DNA of 64,000 nt from Nemopilema nomurai (GCA_003864495.1 ML133488.1:2239193-2303192), one strand, 5' to 3'. Positions 28,101 to 43,100 are shown, counted from the stretch's first letter. A program made the numbers and translations. Notes: generated by a model not told the origin, from the letters alone.

Positions 28101-31100
28101 ATGTCCTTTGACAAGTGCGTTTGCGTCCGTTGGTTTCTCTCAAATTGATGGAAATGCCATTCACAAATTGAGAGATCCTTTTCTACAAAGAGCTAGATCA
28201 AGAAAGAAAACTAAGGCATAGGAACTAGGGCTATGCAAGGCATGGATAGTTAGGATGCCTAAGATGAACCCTGCTCAAAGATCATCTGTGAGCTAAAAAG
28301 GGACATGTATATGACGTAATAACAAGACAGGCTGTTAGTCCTTCCCACAACCCAGGAATTAAAAAACGTACGACCCAGAAGTAAATTGAAAAGGCATTTA
28401 GTCAATATTCGCAAAAGCATTGGTTGGCGGAATATCAAAATACCGAAAGTTTTGTCGGATGCAGGCAAAACAGACATCCAACAAAAGGGAACACTCCTGT
28501 TTAACTACAACGTTTCTAAGAACTCATAAAAACGTTTACATTACCAGTCAAAGAAGAGTACAAACATTTGCCTAAGTTTAACAGCAGCAAACTCCGGCGA
28601 TTTTATAATCCTGTGAAGAACTAGGCATGGCTGCTACAGAAATAAGTTTGTCTGAACAGAGCACATTGATAGTGACAAGGGCAAGAAGCTTTGTGTTCTC
28701 TTTCAAAGGGTTTTCGATTTGCTGGATGTTATTTATACCATGCCAAATTGCGCAACTCACACAACCTCGACTGCACATTCAACACTGTATCCCGCCCGAG
28801 GTTATAAATGGAAATCTGAAATTCGTGCTTCTTTGTGCATTAGATTTAACCCGAAATTTTAAAACTTGCAATTTGGGTAAAAATTCCGGCGAAATTGTGT
28901 CCAAGAATCTTAGTTTCAGTTAAAAGTTTGATAAGCTCCAGTGCAACGGTGAAAGCTTTTGATTAAAAACTACAACTTTGATTAAATCCTACAATCATTG
29001 CATTTGGCGGTAAATGCATACATTAGCGGGGATCCAAAAACACAGTACTACACCCTATATATTAATCGCAGTTTGTAAATGCGCCACGCTTTGATTTATG
29101 ACGTCAGCCGGTTCTAAGTCAAATGCCTTCTATTCCATAAATACCCAAGTTATTTGCATCTCTCGCATATATTCTGCAATACACCGTTGATGATCAAAGC
29201 TTACTCGCATTGACATTTAATAAAAAAAAAGGTAACATTAACTAGAAAATCTGTTCTACTTTATATTTTGCTTCTGCAACCACGCTTATAATATTTTCTG
29301 ATGGCATATTTCATTTGCAAACAGCAAAAGTCAAACAAGACCCAGAATGCAGACAAAAAATATATCAGCAAGAAAAATGCGAACATCTTATTGTGGACTT
29401 CTACAAATCACAAAAATTGCTTTAAGTTGATTTTTCACAACAATTTCTCTTTTGGCCTTCACCAGCCACAATATAAACAAGTAAGCTATCCTTTGGCTAA
29501 CAGATGCGAAGGCGCCAGTTTCTCGGAACTACGAAAAGGCAACCAAAACTGGAGATGTGTATAAAAATGACGCCCTAGGCCCTAACGTATCTACAGCAGA
29601 AGCCAATCAAGAAATTGAGCCTGGCAATGTCGCTTAGAAAAATGCAAAGACCAGGTTAATAGCTAGTCGATAGGATGTAGTAATCCCTACTCAGTCTGGA
29701 AATATCTTTTTGAATTAGTTGGCTTCTTCGATTTTCACCCTAAGCAGTTTTCATTTAAAGCAAATAAAGTCTAGAATCTATTTACAGAAAAAACCATTAG
29801 CTTGAAGATTACCTCAACACCACAAGATGAAAGACACTCTAATCTCCTGCATTGTTGGCTCTCCACCATGATGTCTCTGTCATTGACCAACATTTCTTCA
29901 CTTTCCTCACTGCAAAATACATCAGACAAGGCTGTTGTCAGTGGCAAACAAGGGGCGGACTAACATTATACGGTGCACGGGAAGATGCATATGGGTGTAT
30001 GTGTAAAGAGACATGCACAGTTGTGTCCCTCCATCTACAGATATGGACAGACATTTGCAGGGGTTTTAGGACGCATTCAGTTCAGCGTGTCCTTAGCCCT
30101 CTGGAAGCCTTGCATGCGTCTCATGGTTGCCACTTCTCTACTTTCTACAACCCAACCTTTTCAAATTCAATGCATCTGTCATTTCTGGTCGATTACTTTC
30201 TTCTATAAATGCCCACAGGCCTATTCTTCACTTCACTAACAAACTGTCCAGTGGCTTTCAGTGACCATATTTCATGAGTTTCTTTTACCTCTTAATTTTC
30301 AACGAAACTTTGGTACTGTGATACTTCCCCTACTTCTTCTACTTCTATGAATTTAATCAACTACTTCAATCCCCGCAAGGATGCACTGCAGAATGTAAAA
30401 TTTTGGATTTTCTGCACTGAAATTAACCTAGGCATAGCAGAAGAAACTTGCAATGACTCCGAAAAGTGCACAACAGCACGACTAAAAAGCTATGAACATT
30501 CTTAATGGATTTTTATCCAACTTTCTCACTTTTAGTTTAAATAACACTAATCTAAATCATATGTACCCACCCCGTTTATAAACCATTACCCTTCCTTCAA
30601 TCTATAATCCACTGCACTCGCGCAATAGGAAAAAACGTTTGTTGAAGCATACCTTTCAGTCTTCACTGGTATTAATCCCACTCCAGCAAGTTGCATTGCA
30701 TGGTATATTACCTGTGAATGGACAGCAACAACACAGCGTTGTGATTTGACGGCGTTAAAAAATGAAGCTAAGACAATAAAATCATGTCGCGATTTTATTC
30801 GCGAGGATATCCACTTACGAGACCTGAGCTGTTCATTAACATGAAAAATCCAGATGCCACGCTCTGAATGATATTTGTCTACAAATATTATTGACTTTCC
30901 TTCTGTTCTCAATAGCTTTGAAATGGTTCTACGTTATATTATAATAAATGGCAGTCAAAGTCACCAGAAATGACAAGCCAAGGCAATATTTGTTATCAAG
31001 GCACACTTTATTATCAAGGCAATATTTATTAACAAACTTTTTCTCCATGTTGGAAGACAGAGGCTAAAGTGACTTACCTTACAGATAACAGCAAGCATTA

Positions 31101-34100
31101 ACACCGAAACAGCCAAGAAGACTTAAGACTGAAGATTAAAGGCCAAAAGGCAAAGGGTAAGGTATAAAGGTTAAAGGACGTACCTGCTCATACATGTAGG
31201 AATTTTCTGGGTGTGTCGCCGATGATAAGTTTGGTGACATGTTGACCTAGCATAAGAAACGGGGCATCTTAAAAATATAAAAGTGAAAAAGACATTTTAG
31301 ATATATACTTTAAAGATAATGGAACATAAAACAAAATTACGATACAAGCTTTCGAAATGTACTTCCAAATTTACAAAAAGATTCTTTGCAGAAAATCGTC
31401 AGGGTATTTACTGTTGCCAAAGAAAGTGGCATCGCATTAGCCAAAAACTTCACAGTTGAAGTGGGCCAGGATTGTTGTGGGGAAAACGCAGCGGACCGCT
31501 GTGGCAGTGTCCCTTATCTATGTGGCTCCCATTGCTTTTTGTGAAAAGAATAACTCAAAATATAGAATTTCAATGACAACATACCTCCATCAGCCAAATG
31601 TTCATATCTTTGTCTATGACAAAATCGAATCTAACCAACTCGAAAAAGTTGCTGAAAGATAAATAATAATGATTAATAGCAACTTCAATTGAAGGCTGTT
31701 TAAATGAAACTGCAATAAGGGTGAAAGATTCAGTGATATTACAATTGGAAGTAAAGCTGCACAGACTAACATTGGCCAACTGTTTCTAAATGTTGAGGAA
31801 TGTAGTATACGACTTAATAAGGAGACACGACTTCCAACAGGCCGCTAGACTGGCCATCGCATTCGACTCTGTCTCGACGAGGAACAAAAATCCTTCCTGG
31901 TAGAAATGATTGATGTCTTTCTTGTGATTGGCTAGCAACGCTCCACATGTGTCAGCGGCTGGACATTCGCCCACGTCATAAACTCAGACGAGCTTTTGAT
32001 GGTAAACAGCTCAAAACATGTTTGCTGTCCTGGAATCCTGATTTTTGCGGTACGACCGAATTGCTCGGGAACTTAATAACTGAAGTGCGAATCGTTATCA
32101 AAATATTTCACCACTCAGTAAATGACCATTAAGTGGTTCTGATATCAAACAAAACTGGCTAAATCCATTCGTGAGCATTCAAAAATTCGTCTGCAATGAA
32201 ACGATATAATCTTATTGGTAATTGTTCTGAAGTCCAAAACACCTTTAAGCAAAAACAAATTATCCTGTAACAGCGCGTTGCCTGTTCATGTATTATAAAA
32301 TTTAGCCTTTTCAGTTAATTACACTATCTTCAAGGCTGAATAACCCCAGAAAAAGGCCCAAAACAAACGGGTCTATATTCAAGGTTATGTTGACCTTATT
32401 CCTACGAATTTGCAAAGACTCCTTCACTTTGACGTCCGAACGCTTCTCCTCCACAACCACGCATTGCAGCATGCTGCCTTCTATAAACTGACCCGCAGAG
32501 TGGGATAATAGAATGTTTCTTATAGAATAAAACAACATGTTTCGCGACTTTTTGTAGACCATTAACAATTTAAAAAGGTTTCAAAGATTTATAGCCTTCC
32601 TTTTGCTGTAGACACGTTCTTATGAAGAGACGGGCCTAATAAGACACAAACAGGATAGTGGAACAAAGCTTCCCCAAGGGTATAGCTGGTTCGGCTTCTG
32701 CAAAATCCATCAAAATTACACAAATTGCCGTGATTAGTTCTGAGCAATGACTAAATAATTACCATTAACTTTCTCATTTGCCTTATTACAAGAAATTGTG
32801 ACAACAGAAGGGAGGACGCTGTCTGAGGCTAGAAGTCTGTCTCACGCATTGTGTTTAAACTCTAAGTTTTACGAAGCCAATGAAAAATGCAAACAACGTA
32901 ACTGCCATGGGTACTTTAAATTTGAATGCATTGTCTAAGTTAGCTAAATATAACAAATGTAAATTTTGATGGCTTTACAACTTACTTGGACTTGTACTCC
33001 GAAATAACATCACTCATCTGCTTCTCTTTAGAAATAAATGTCTGTGCGTAATTGAAAAAACAAACAATTATGGTAAAGTCTTCAAAAGGAAATAATGTTT
33101 TAACTGGTAAAGCAAACATACGCGGACGAAATCAGTCACAAGGGCAGACAGCCATGCCAAAGGGCAACAGTTAGAATGGAACAGAGACAATTAGAAACAT
33201 TACCATTATATGCATGAATTCAAAAGGCACAAAATAGGCCATAACGTGATTAATGGTTGGTCAATGCTCGCTGCTGACTTTCATTGACTTGGGCCTCTAC
33301 AGCTTTCGACAACTTGCAAAACTTCCGAGTTATCATCATTTTCTAATGTTGGGATTCATCACAGACCACTTTGGAATAGAAAGCAACTAGCTAATGGTAT
33401 TTCCAAGCAGAGTCTATGTTAAATAGCTTATACAAATAACATATTCTACTTGTAGAAAATGATAACTATTCGATTGACAAAGGCAAAATGGTGGGGCTAC
33501 ATAGGGAAATTGGTGCTAGCCGCCTTAAAAGCGATAAGGCACCGAATCTGGGGCTTGAGTGTCTAATAGCAGAGAGATACGACCGCTCATTTTGCTATAG
33601 TTTTCTTCCTTTTCCGATATATTCTGGAATTTTAATTATAAACAACGTTTAATGTGCTGTTGTTTAAACAACTTATTACAGAATAAATTCCATTATAAAC
33701 CTGTGTAATAAACAGCTTCAATGAAATCAATTCAATAAAAATGGCGAGCAAGAGAGGGCAGAAACTTAGGCTGGTACACACATTGAGTAGGTTGGTTAAC
33801 AACATTCGATTTCGGAATGTAACCCACTTATTCTACTCTTCATTGCTATGGGAAAAATATCTCATTGCTATGGAGTGTTTGGGGAAAACAGTTGAACACC
33901 TTGGAATATCAGCGAGTACTCAGATTACCGACATCAGCAATGGACAAGTAACTGGACAGATTAGCGAGAACTGTGGCTTGTGTCGCTAATTGCTTAGCCA
34001 CTGAGATATCAGCGGTGCTTTGTCGTGTTAGATTCGTATACGACCAATATCCCACCGAATCTATTTTTAATGTGCACTTAAAGCTGCACCAACATTGAGC

Positions 34101-37100
34101 TATCGTAATGAGTTATATGACGGTAACAATAAATTTGTCCATGATGATCAATTGCTAGGCCACATCTACGTCAATCACTAAGGAGTAAAATATTGGTCCA
34201 GACAAATCAAGGCTTAAAATCAAAAACTTCTCCATTTTCATAGCAGAAAAGCAGTAAACGATTTCACATAAGGTTATAATCAGCCGAATCTAGTGTCTTT
34301 TTCTTGGTTCCTACTCTGGATGTAGTTTGTAATCTTGTTCACAGGACAACCTATTGCTAGTAGATAAATTATTATTACGAATAAATAGTATCTTTCTGAA
34401 GGGACCAGATTTTATTCCATACGAAAACTACTTGGGCACATAAATGCACAACTGGTCAAATGGTCAAATGGAAGATGGCCTATTGCTTCAAGATGTCCAA
34501 GCTTAAATGTTCCTGTTTACAGTTACACGACTAATATAAACAAAGACTAGAGCCTCGAACACAACCTTAAGCCTCATCTGGATTACAAGGATGGGCACCC
34601 TGATGTCATAGCAAAAAATTCAAAAAAGAATAATTGTGTTTATTTCGACGAAAAGCCCTACTCCAGGTCAAAAATTTAGTGATAAACAACCAGTAAAGAC
34701 CATTATTATACAGATTTTTCCCCCCTTCCCACTTTTTAGACCCCCAATTTTTCTTAACGCTCCGCGGTGCCTGCATTTTTCATTGCTAGTTAAATGTTTT
34801 AATAAACACGATCTCTAGTGTTTAGTCAATGTAACCAATGCAAAGTTCAATTCGTTAGGCCACACAATTAATTCATTCTGAAGCTCATATTGTCTTGTGT
34901 AGCCTACTTTTAGACGTACAAATCGAGACGCGAGATGCATATAGGAGATGCTTATACGAGAAATAGCTTTTGACAAAAAAGCTGCTGACAAACTCTTCTG
35001 TGAGCAACTTATTCGATAACATATATAGTAAGTCTTGGACCACCATCTTCAATTACGTATCTTCTCTGATTCATTATAAAAAATTCCATTAAACAAACAA
35101 TCCAGACTCATCCATCCATATTGACTTTGGTAAAAAATGACAACATGATATAGAAATGCATACCATGAAAAAAGCACAAAAATAACATATAGATATAGAT
35201 ACAATCACACGTACCTCCCTGATTGCTTGCCTGATGTCTATCCAGAGCAGCCTTGTATCTTTGCCTAAAGAAAACATGCAATCGTAGGGGTGGGTATAGA
35301 AGTTGTTATTTTAAAGCTACAAAGTGTAATAAATTCTGTCACAATGTCTTATAAACTGAAATTTGCAAATCGGTTCGTTAACGGGCTATTTGCAAGGTCT
35401 CAGAGGACAAAAAGGGTAAAAATGATCATAAAGGAAGCAATAAGGCGAAGGAAATATGTGCGATAAGGGTATATACAAAAATGTATGAATTAACATGTGA
35501 GGTCCAGCTAGTTAAGAGTGTCATCATGTGATTCATCGTATATGATACTTGGAACTTAAAACCAAACAAATTGGCCTGATTAATCAAGAATAGGAAGATA
35601 CGTATCAAGAGGCTTAGGCAGTCGTTTTTTGGGTGGTTTTTACTCCAGCTTTCACCAAATCAATCTTTTAAGCCTTTTTTCTTAATATGAATATTATGAA
35701 TACATGGCTCGTATGCTGAAAGGAAAAATTAGTCTCAGAAAGGTTGACTTTGTTGGTGGCTGAAAAGGCACATGAGACAGGAAAAGCTAATTTCCACTGA
35801 ATGGAACATCGACCCAATGCTTATGGAATATGGTTATGAGACAAAGCGAAGAGAAGTAGACTGGCCAGACCGCCCACGCTCACTGCCAACTTTTTGCATG
35901 CTACTTAATTTCTCATTAGGGCGAGGCGTATTTCGAAAGGGAATCAGCGCAAGTTCAGCCTATGGAGTTCAGTTTGCGGACAGCTGAAGCAAAGTTGTCG
36001 AACAAGCTTACAATAGTGATTATACAAATGTAATGGAGAACAAAGTTGATATAGTACGATTTGTTCTTTCATATGATGTTTGGTTCCTACTTGGAATACT
36101 CTCTAAAGAAAGCAGTTTGCTACCTTTTCGAGACAAAGGAGCCATGGGAAGGAGCAAGCAACAACAACAGAAAATCGCCCAAGCATTTCTCACCCTCGTC
36201 AATATTTACCCCGATTACTAGAGGTCTTGAAATCCCCACATCAAAATAACTGTGCAATGCTTTGACTACCAATGAGAAGAACTCATCACATGAACTAAAT
36301 CACCTAAGGCTCCACAGAGTAGCAATTCCCGCCCTAAGCTCGCACTGATTACGGCAAATCGTCTGAGGCGATTGAACGGAGGCTGATCCAAAAGGCTGGA
36401 GACTCATCTTCCTCGCAAAGTTATTTCGGTTTTCTAAGAAAGCAATTGGTGTCGATCTACTTAATGCTGGCCCAAGAAGGCTGGAGACTGAATACGTCAC
36501 CAGCATGAATAAGGATCAATGAAAATTAGTTTAAAAAGGAAAGACTTGGTTTTGTGTTGATAAAGAGAAACGAATTAAACAGGGGAATAAAATCACCAAG
36601 CATATAGCAAGCAAAATTTTAACCCAACGAAATTAGTTGCCTTTCTTGTTGTTTTACAAACGAGTTTAGCCATGTGGACCTACTGATACAGCATGGATGT
36701 GAAAGTTATGCAAAGGCAAATAGCCATGGTTGGACAAAACTGGGTAGATATTGCATACACCATTTTCACCTCATCCTATGTGTATTCAGTTCTGGTTGAC
36801 AAAGTCATTAATACATTAGCGAGAAGAGATAAGTTATCAATCCACGTTGAAATTATCTAACAGAGGCCATTTTCGAAGGTAAAAGGCCGTGTATATCGTA
36901 TGCTACATGTCATCCAACGTCTAATTGTGCCCCACTCTCTTGTGGGTACGCTTCTTAAATAAGGTCGATACACTCAGTAGGCCATATCATGATTTGATCA
37001 AAGTTGAATCATAGTCCATTCTCTTGGGTTGAGGCGTGATACGCTCTGTTAAAGCTTTCAATCACGAATTGTACCACCGCTTTCCCATTCAATATGCAGA

Positions 37101-40100
37101 AGGCACAAGAATCAACGATGAAACAGGATTCTAGACAAGGACAAGCTCAATATATGACCTGTTTGCTAGCTGAAGCACCTGCAACATTTCAAATATCACG
37201 AGAATGATGCCAGTGCAAAAGTAACATCAGTGACATAAATGGCAGATCAGGAACAAGTGAAATTAGCGACAGATCTTCTATAAGCGCACGAATAAACATC
37301 TTGGATAAGAGTGCATCAGAGATTCATTGATTGACAGCTAGATGGCCAAATGACATCGAAGAGTGTGTCTAACTGTGTCGTATTTGTTGTATCCATAGCA
37401 TTGTGTATGGAAAGATCTTATGAAAATCCTGGCACCTCTTGGGGACCTACAAACGATTTTGCTATCTTTGCTAAATAGCCGCAAGATGTCCAAACAAAGT
37501 GACGCAAAGAAATTCAGACTATTTTCGGTAAAATATTTCTGTCAGATATCTCCACCTTCTTCTAGACATGTCTCGAAGCCCCATACAACTCAGACAATAT
37601 GATTATTGTTCTTGAGAAAGCCAAAATCTGATAAAAATATTTCGTGTCTTAAGTCTAGTATGAAGACCCTATTAATTGACAGTTCCTTAATGATATTAGC
37701 ACTGATCTAATCGTTTATGTTTTAAGCCTTGATATGGTCATTAATGACAAAAATATACTTGAAGCTTTCAAAATCATAAATAGTAAACTTAGGATGTTGA
37801 GGAAAAAACAGCCAAAATGCTCATTAATCTGACAGCAGATCAGATACGAAATTTGTTAAAGACCGATCTGCTTACTGTGAAAGGCTTTGCAAAGTGTTCG
37901 CGCAAATTCAGTTAATCGGTGTCAGACAAGACTTAAGAATGTCAAGTTCTTATTCATAGAAGGAAGAGCAATTTATTTTCCAAAGTTTTGTCATCAAACA
38001 ACTGTTTTTTACTAACGTTCTAATGATTAAGAAGGAAGTACTTTCAATATTAATCATTGAAAGGAATGATAACACGAAAGTGCATGATTGACTTTTCAGT
38101 TTGTTTGGTTACTGTCTGCAGTCAGAATGCTGCCTGATTATTGAAAGTAATCACTATAAGATGAGAATGCATGATTGACTGATTAGAATAAAGGCAATTG
38201 TCATTTGATTGACCGATTACTGTCTGCTGCCAGAATGCTGCCTGATTATTTAAAATAATCACTATAAAATGAGAATGCATGATTGACCGATTAGAATAAA
38301 GGCAATTGTGATTTGATTGACCAATTACTGTCTGCTGTCAGAATGCTGCCTGATTATTTAAAGTAATCACTATAAGATGAGAATTCGTGATTGACTGATT
38401 AGAATAAAGGCAATTGTGATTTGACTGACCGATTACTGTCTGCTGTCAGAATGCTGCCTGATTATTGAAAGTAATCACTATAAGATGAGAATGCATGATT
38501 GACTGATTAGAATAAAGGCAATTGTGATTTGATTGACCGATTACTGTCTGCTGCCAGAATGCTGCCTGATTATTTAAAGTAATCACTATAAAATGAGAAT
38601 GCATGATTGACTGATTAGAATAAAGGCAATCGTGATTTGATTGACCGATTACTGTCTGCTGTCAGAATGCTGCCTGATTATTGAAAGTAATCACTATAAG
38701 ATGAGAATGCATGATTGACTGATTAGAATCAAGGCCCATTACTGTCTGCTGTCAAAATGCTGCCTGATTATTAAATATAAACAATATAATATGAGAATGC
38801 ATGATTGAGTGTTCAGAGAAAGGCAATTTTGATCTGATTGACCGAATTATGCCGTCTGCCTAATGGTTAAAAATGGTTTAGAGAAAATGGAAAATACCTT
38901 GGCTTTGGAGAAAGCCGAATAGAGCTTGTTTGCGACTGAATCTTCCGTGGTTGAAGTATCCTTGCAGCGATGGCATCTATAATTGAAGACGCTTGCATCA
39001 CTAAAGAGCACACAATATCTCAGTATCCAATATATTGCAAACATAACAGATCGAAACACTAAAGGACAATGAAAAGAAAATATTATAATCAGCTACGTTT
39101 CAAATATTCCAATCGATCGTAGCAGTCAGTCAAACATGGCCAAGAAAACCATTCCTAGATAAGTACACCTTAAATTTTCAACGATCCTTCAAGAAACTGA
39201 AGAATCGTTAAAAAGAGAGTACAAATGGCACGAAGCTGTTGATAAAATTGCGAGACGTTTTGTAAGATCAAAAGAGTAAAAAAATTAAAATAACATTTTT
39301 AATCAATTTAAAAAATTAATTGCTTGCATTGTTCAAAATGTAGTAATTTATGGCCACGGATGGCGAGAGCCTTTTACCTGCGAGGGGGCATCATATTCTG
39401 CACCCACAACATATTTCCTCAAATCATTCGTATCGAGTGGCTCGTAGTCTACTTGGCAAAACCTACAGTGGCGAAAGGAAACGAATGAGCAAGACTCTAA
39501 ACTGATACTAAAGTAGAATCTAAAACCATTTGAACTGAAAGTATTTCTGAAAGAAAGTATTTCCAGGAACAGTTGTTGCTTATTACATATTTGCCTTTAG
39601 GGCCTAGTTGAATGTCAACTGAGCAAGAGTTTTTATTAATCTCAATGATTTCTGCGTTGGTTCGGAAAATAAATAAACAACAGCAAGCGTGAAAATGATG
39701 TCACAAAGAGACACGTGACAAAGTGAAAGAAGTTACACCTGTCCCCAAAAAGTCTTGAAATGGTTTTCATGTTAGAGATTCGATTCTGAAACTCATGAAA
39801 GAAATTTGAAATACGTTTTACGCATTATACGTGCTAAAAATCGGCGAAACATTCTTATTCAAGTAATAATCGAAAGACAGGCTCATTTGTTGAATCTTTT
39901 AGAAAAATTATTGATCTCAAACATCGTATCATGTGTGAGCAATCTATTTGATTTAACCAAGGACTGAATGATCCAAAGAAGGCTGGTGAAAACTTATTTT
40001 TGATTGATAGCACTGCAGCAGTCTGCCGTGATATTGCCTTCAATCTGATGAGAAGTGGTTGTAGAGGATGGTAAGAAGTTTCATCATGTGATGAAAAAAT

Positions 40101-43100
40101 GATGCAAATGTATGAAGAAACTCAAAACCTGGAAATTGGGGAAAAAATATCAAACAAAGGGAAAGATGTTTGAAAAATAAGATGGAAAAGTCAATTTTAT
40201 AAATGATTGATAGGGCAGTGGAAAGGGATGCTTGAAGTACCTTCAATAAACAAATTCAGCTTAACAAGTTTAAGCAAACAGTTTTGATTTATGCTAATGT
40301 TGGGATAGAAGAGCATACCTAATAAGAATTTCTTCCTCATAAAGATAGACTCTCAATGGGTCAATAGAAGTCACCACAACATAGACCCCAATATCAAATT
40401 TCCTGCAAAATGAAAGCAAGTTTGAACGAAAATAGACAAGGTCAAACATAGAATTCTTATAGTTATTATTTTTACAATTTGCAACTGGCTATTTATTGAG
40501 TGAGCTTAGGGTCATTTTCTGATGTTTGCATACTCTGAGGAGTGTCAGATAAAAAATACTTCAAGTATGCAAAAACTGGTGCCGCTTTCTCTAGCTATGG
40601 TCAAGTTTTGTACTACAAAGCACTTGCTCACAATTTTGACAATCCTTCAAATTCTTCATTAACTGAATATACATGACACATTCTTCTAATTGCAGACAAA
40701 TGTGTAATGAATTGAGCAAGAAAGCAATTTAAAACACTCAAGGCATTTATAAAGCCTTATTTGATAGTCAGTGAGTGAACTATGGAATGGAAACAGAATT
40801 TTAATCCCACAAAGCTAATTATAATAAAAGAGAAAACCTTTTGTCAATGAGTAATGGATTTGCAATATACAACTGAACAAAAGATCCATCAGCATTGAAA
40901 TCCAAGTCTAAACAAGAACAAAGAAAATGGATTTCTGCAGTTTATCAAGGCAGCATGGGCTGCAATGATAATATGTTTCTAAAGTCAAGAATTATCAGTA
41001 ACTTAGCTACTTTAATTCTGTCTGCTATTACGAAACTGCCTTGAGAAGTTTGGATTCTCAACTTTCCCAGTGTTCAGTAGATATTGAGATGGGTAACATG
41101 AAAAAGTTTTGAAAAACAAATCAGATCTGGTAGCAATTGAATCTTTATATCTAACATCTAAAACTTTATATCTTTGAGTTACAAATTCAAAAGTGTTGAG
41201 ATAAACAGTTTTTGTGTACGTCACTACCCTTCTAACAAATTATATCGAGTTTGCCAAGAAATACATAATTTGCTTTGCTTCAGTCCAGGCCTAAGTAAAA
41301 TTTGAAATAAAAAACAACTCTTCAAATTATACTTGGTTTCATAAGGCTAAATAAGGATCATTCCGTACAATTCAGATTTTGGGTACTTGAAAATGATACA
41401 TTGTGAATGCTTCCTTGACTTTCTAAATAAGTTAGAGTTGATTTCCTAGTTGAGCCAAAAAGGTTAAAAGGAACAGAGCTACTTACCATTTATCTTAACA
41501 ATTTTGATGCCTCTGTGGTCATTGCTTTTTTGGACCCACAAATTATTTTCATTAAGCTTTGCCTAAAAGAAAAAAATGTTGTTCTGGTATATTAAAAAGA
41601 TACTGCTTCCTACTCAAATCAACAAAATGAGCAGCCAATATCTTATAATCATAGACTAAACTCACTTCAACTACATAGATTGAAATAAACACTACATAAT
41701 ATTTAGTCTGTGAGAAATAAACTGTTGAAATGGCTGTTTGGTTCTTCATAATCCTGCGAGCAACCTATGCCTGTTTTAACAGCACTTCTTCTTTTGATTT
41801 ATAAAATGCAACAACTCAACTACTCCATTATACCTCAGTCATTAATGCAGACTTTTCTTTTGGTATCTGAAAAGCTTTTGGGATCCATTTCAGCTTTGAT
41901 GTTGCAAGCTCAACCTTGAGTGTTATGAATCCAGACCCTGGAAAATGGTTCACCTAAAATTCAAAAGCAAAAAAGTGTGAAAGGTTTGCAATGTTTTCGG
42001 AGAGCTTTGATAACCAATTAACAGCTAATTATTTTAGCATAAGCCAGAAATATTGTTTCTACAGTCTTGTGATTTTATTATTGGCTACAAGTTAATTCTT
42101 TTTCGTGCTTAAACATTAAAGTCAGTTTCTTCTAATCACAGAAGACAAAATTAGTTATATAAACTACTAATAATGCAAAAATCTTTTCCATCAAATGCTT
42201 TCAAACCTAACTAAAATGACATACTACTTAACAACCACTCACACAACCATTTTATGAACATCATTTTCTAGTAAAAAATTTCAAATCAAGATATTTACTA
42301 ATTGATGTCTGTGGAGATTCTTGAGCATGTGCGACAGTTCCTTTTTAAAAGGATACTCAAATGACCACATCACATCCCATCGTGACGGTGGAGATGTTGC
42401 ATGAACAGTTGTGTAGCCAAGTCTCCCAAAGACATTCATCACATGGTTCAGATGATAGACCTATAATAAAATTACAATTCATCATTTGAATATTGGTGAG
42501 CAATCATATGAATTTTGTTAGAAGTAAAAACATCTATAACTGACAATATAACTTTTAACTAAGGATAAATGTTTTATGTCTGTCATAAAGTGTGTAAATG
42601 CCTTGCAGGCAGCATTGCACATTCTAAGGAAGCATGTATCAGGGCATGTCTTGATTGCTACTTCAAGTTTAATAACTAACAGCTGACAAATTATTGCAGT
42701 AAGCAAAAATTTCAGAGAGGCAACCAAGAACTATCAAGGAGTACACCATCAACCACAATTTTCAATGATCTTTTATTTTCTGGGTAATATGTGACTGATC
42801 ATGATATGAGAACTATTCTGCATTGCCTTAAGTGCGAACAACTTATATTCTTCTAACAATAATGGCTCAATGTCTAGAAGACTCAAGTACCAAGTTACCT
42901 ACTGACTTCAAGGAGTTGTTATGTCTTATAGCACATATTTTATTATTGAATAGATATGCTTCACAATTCCAATATCATAGCAAGCTATGAATTCCTTCTA
43001 CTGCATATTTACTTTGGGTCGGATAAAGGAGATTGAATAAATTCCACCAGATCTGCTCCGGTGGAAGACTAAAATTTGAAAACAGCAAAGTAATCATTCC

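Larger units (their letters stand above)
19114..30711 (-). other. TTLL-like exons 13-16: C-terminal Cys-rich domain
   Basis: Residues 366-491. Seven cysteines cluster at 405, 410, 414, 418, 421 and 424 plus the pair 483/490 near the end (DNKCKRDLTWCH-stop), a spacing that suggests disulphides or metal binding. The two exons 29909-29813 and 20470-20360 are separated by a 9.3-kb intron (29812-20471), the largest in the window; the CRLCVQCLPDD exon could easily be annotated as a separate gene. HLKRAFLEHNNRGNYRR is a conserved-looking helix. Confidence 0.85.
31184..42460 (-). other. TTLL-like exons 2-12: ATP-grasp ligase core
   Basis: Residues 62-365. The N-terminal lobe has WDVMWSFEYPF and HFPGSGFITLK; the ATP-binding lobe has VQKSNDHRGIKI; the central strand is RKFDIGVYVVVTS; the metal-binding end is LMEVNMSPNLSS with Glu344 and Asn346 kept. 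Two usual features are missing. The KFDxR arginine is Gly209 here, and the LTNxSxxK block that normally follows the KYV segment is absent: exon 7 ends GAEYDAPSQ and exon 8 starts MPSLQGYF. No exon that could supply the block is visible in the 401-base intron between them (39377-38977). Confidence 0.85.

Noticed and set aside
28627..28923. Plus-strand 98-residue frame in TTLL-like intron 14
   Set aside because: No supporting signals; opposite strand is also open.
33741..33989. Plus-strand frame starting AAAATGGCGAGC inside TTLL-like intron 9
   Set aside because: Good start context but no promoter, no poly(A) signal at the end, no recognisable domain; length is within chance.
38085..38850. CRISPR-like regular repeat array
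   Set aside because: Repeats are contiguous 108-bp tandem units without unique spacers, in a eukaryotic intron.
43013..43068. Possible extra TTLL-like exon (56 nt) between exons 1 and 2
   Set aside because: It has an acceptor and a donor, but 56 nt would break the frame; joining 43247 directly to 42460 gives the expected motif continuity.
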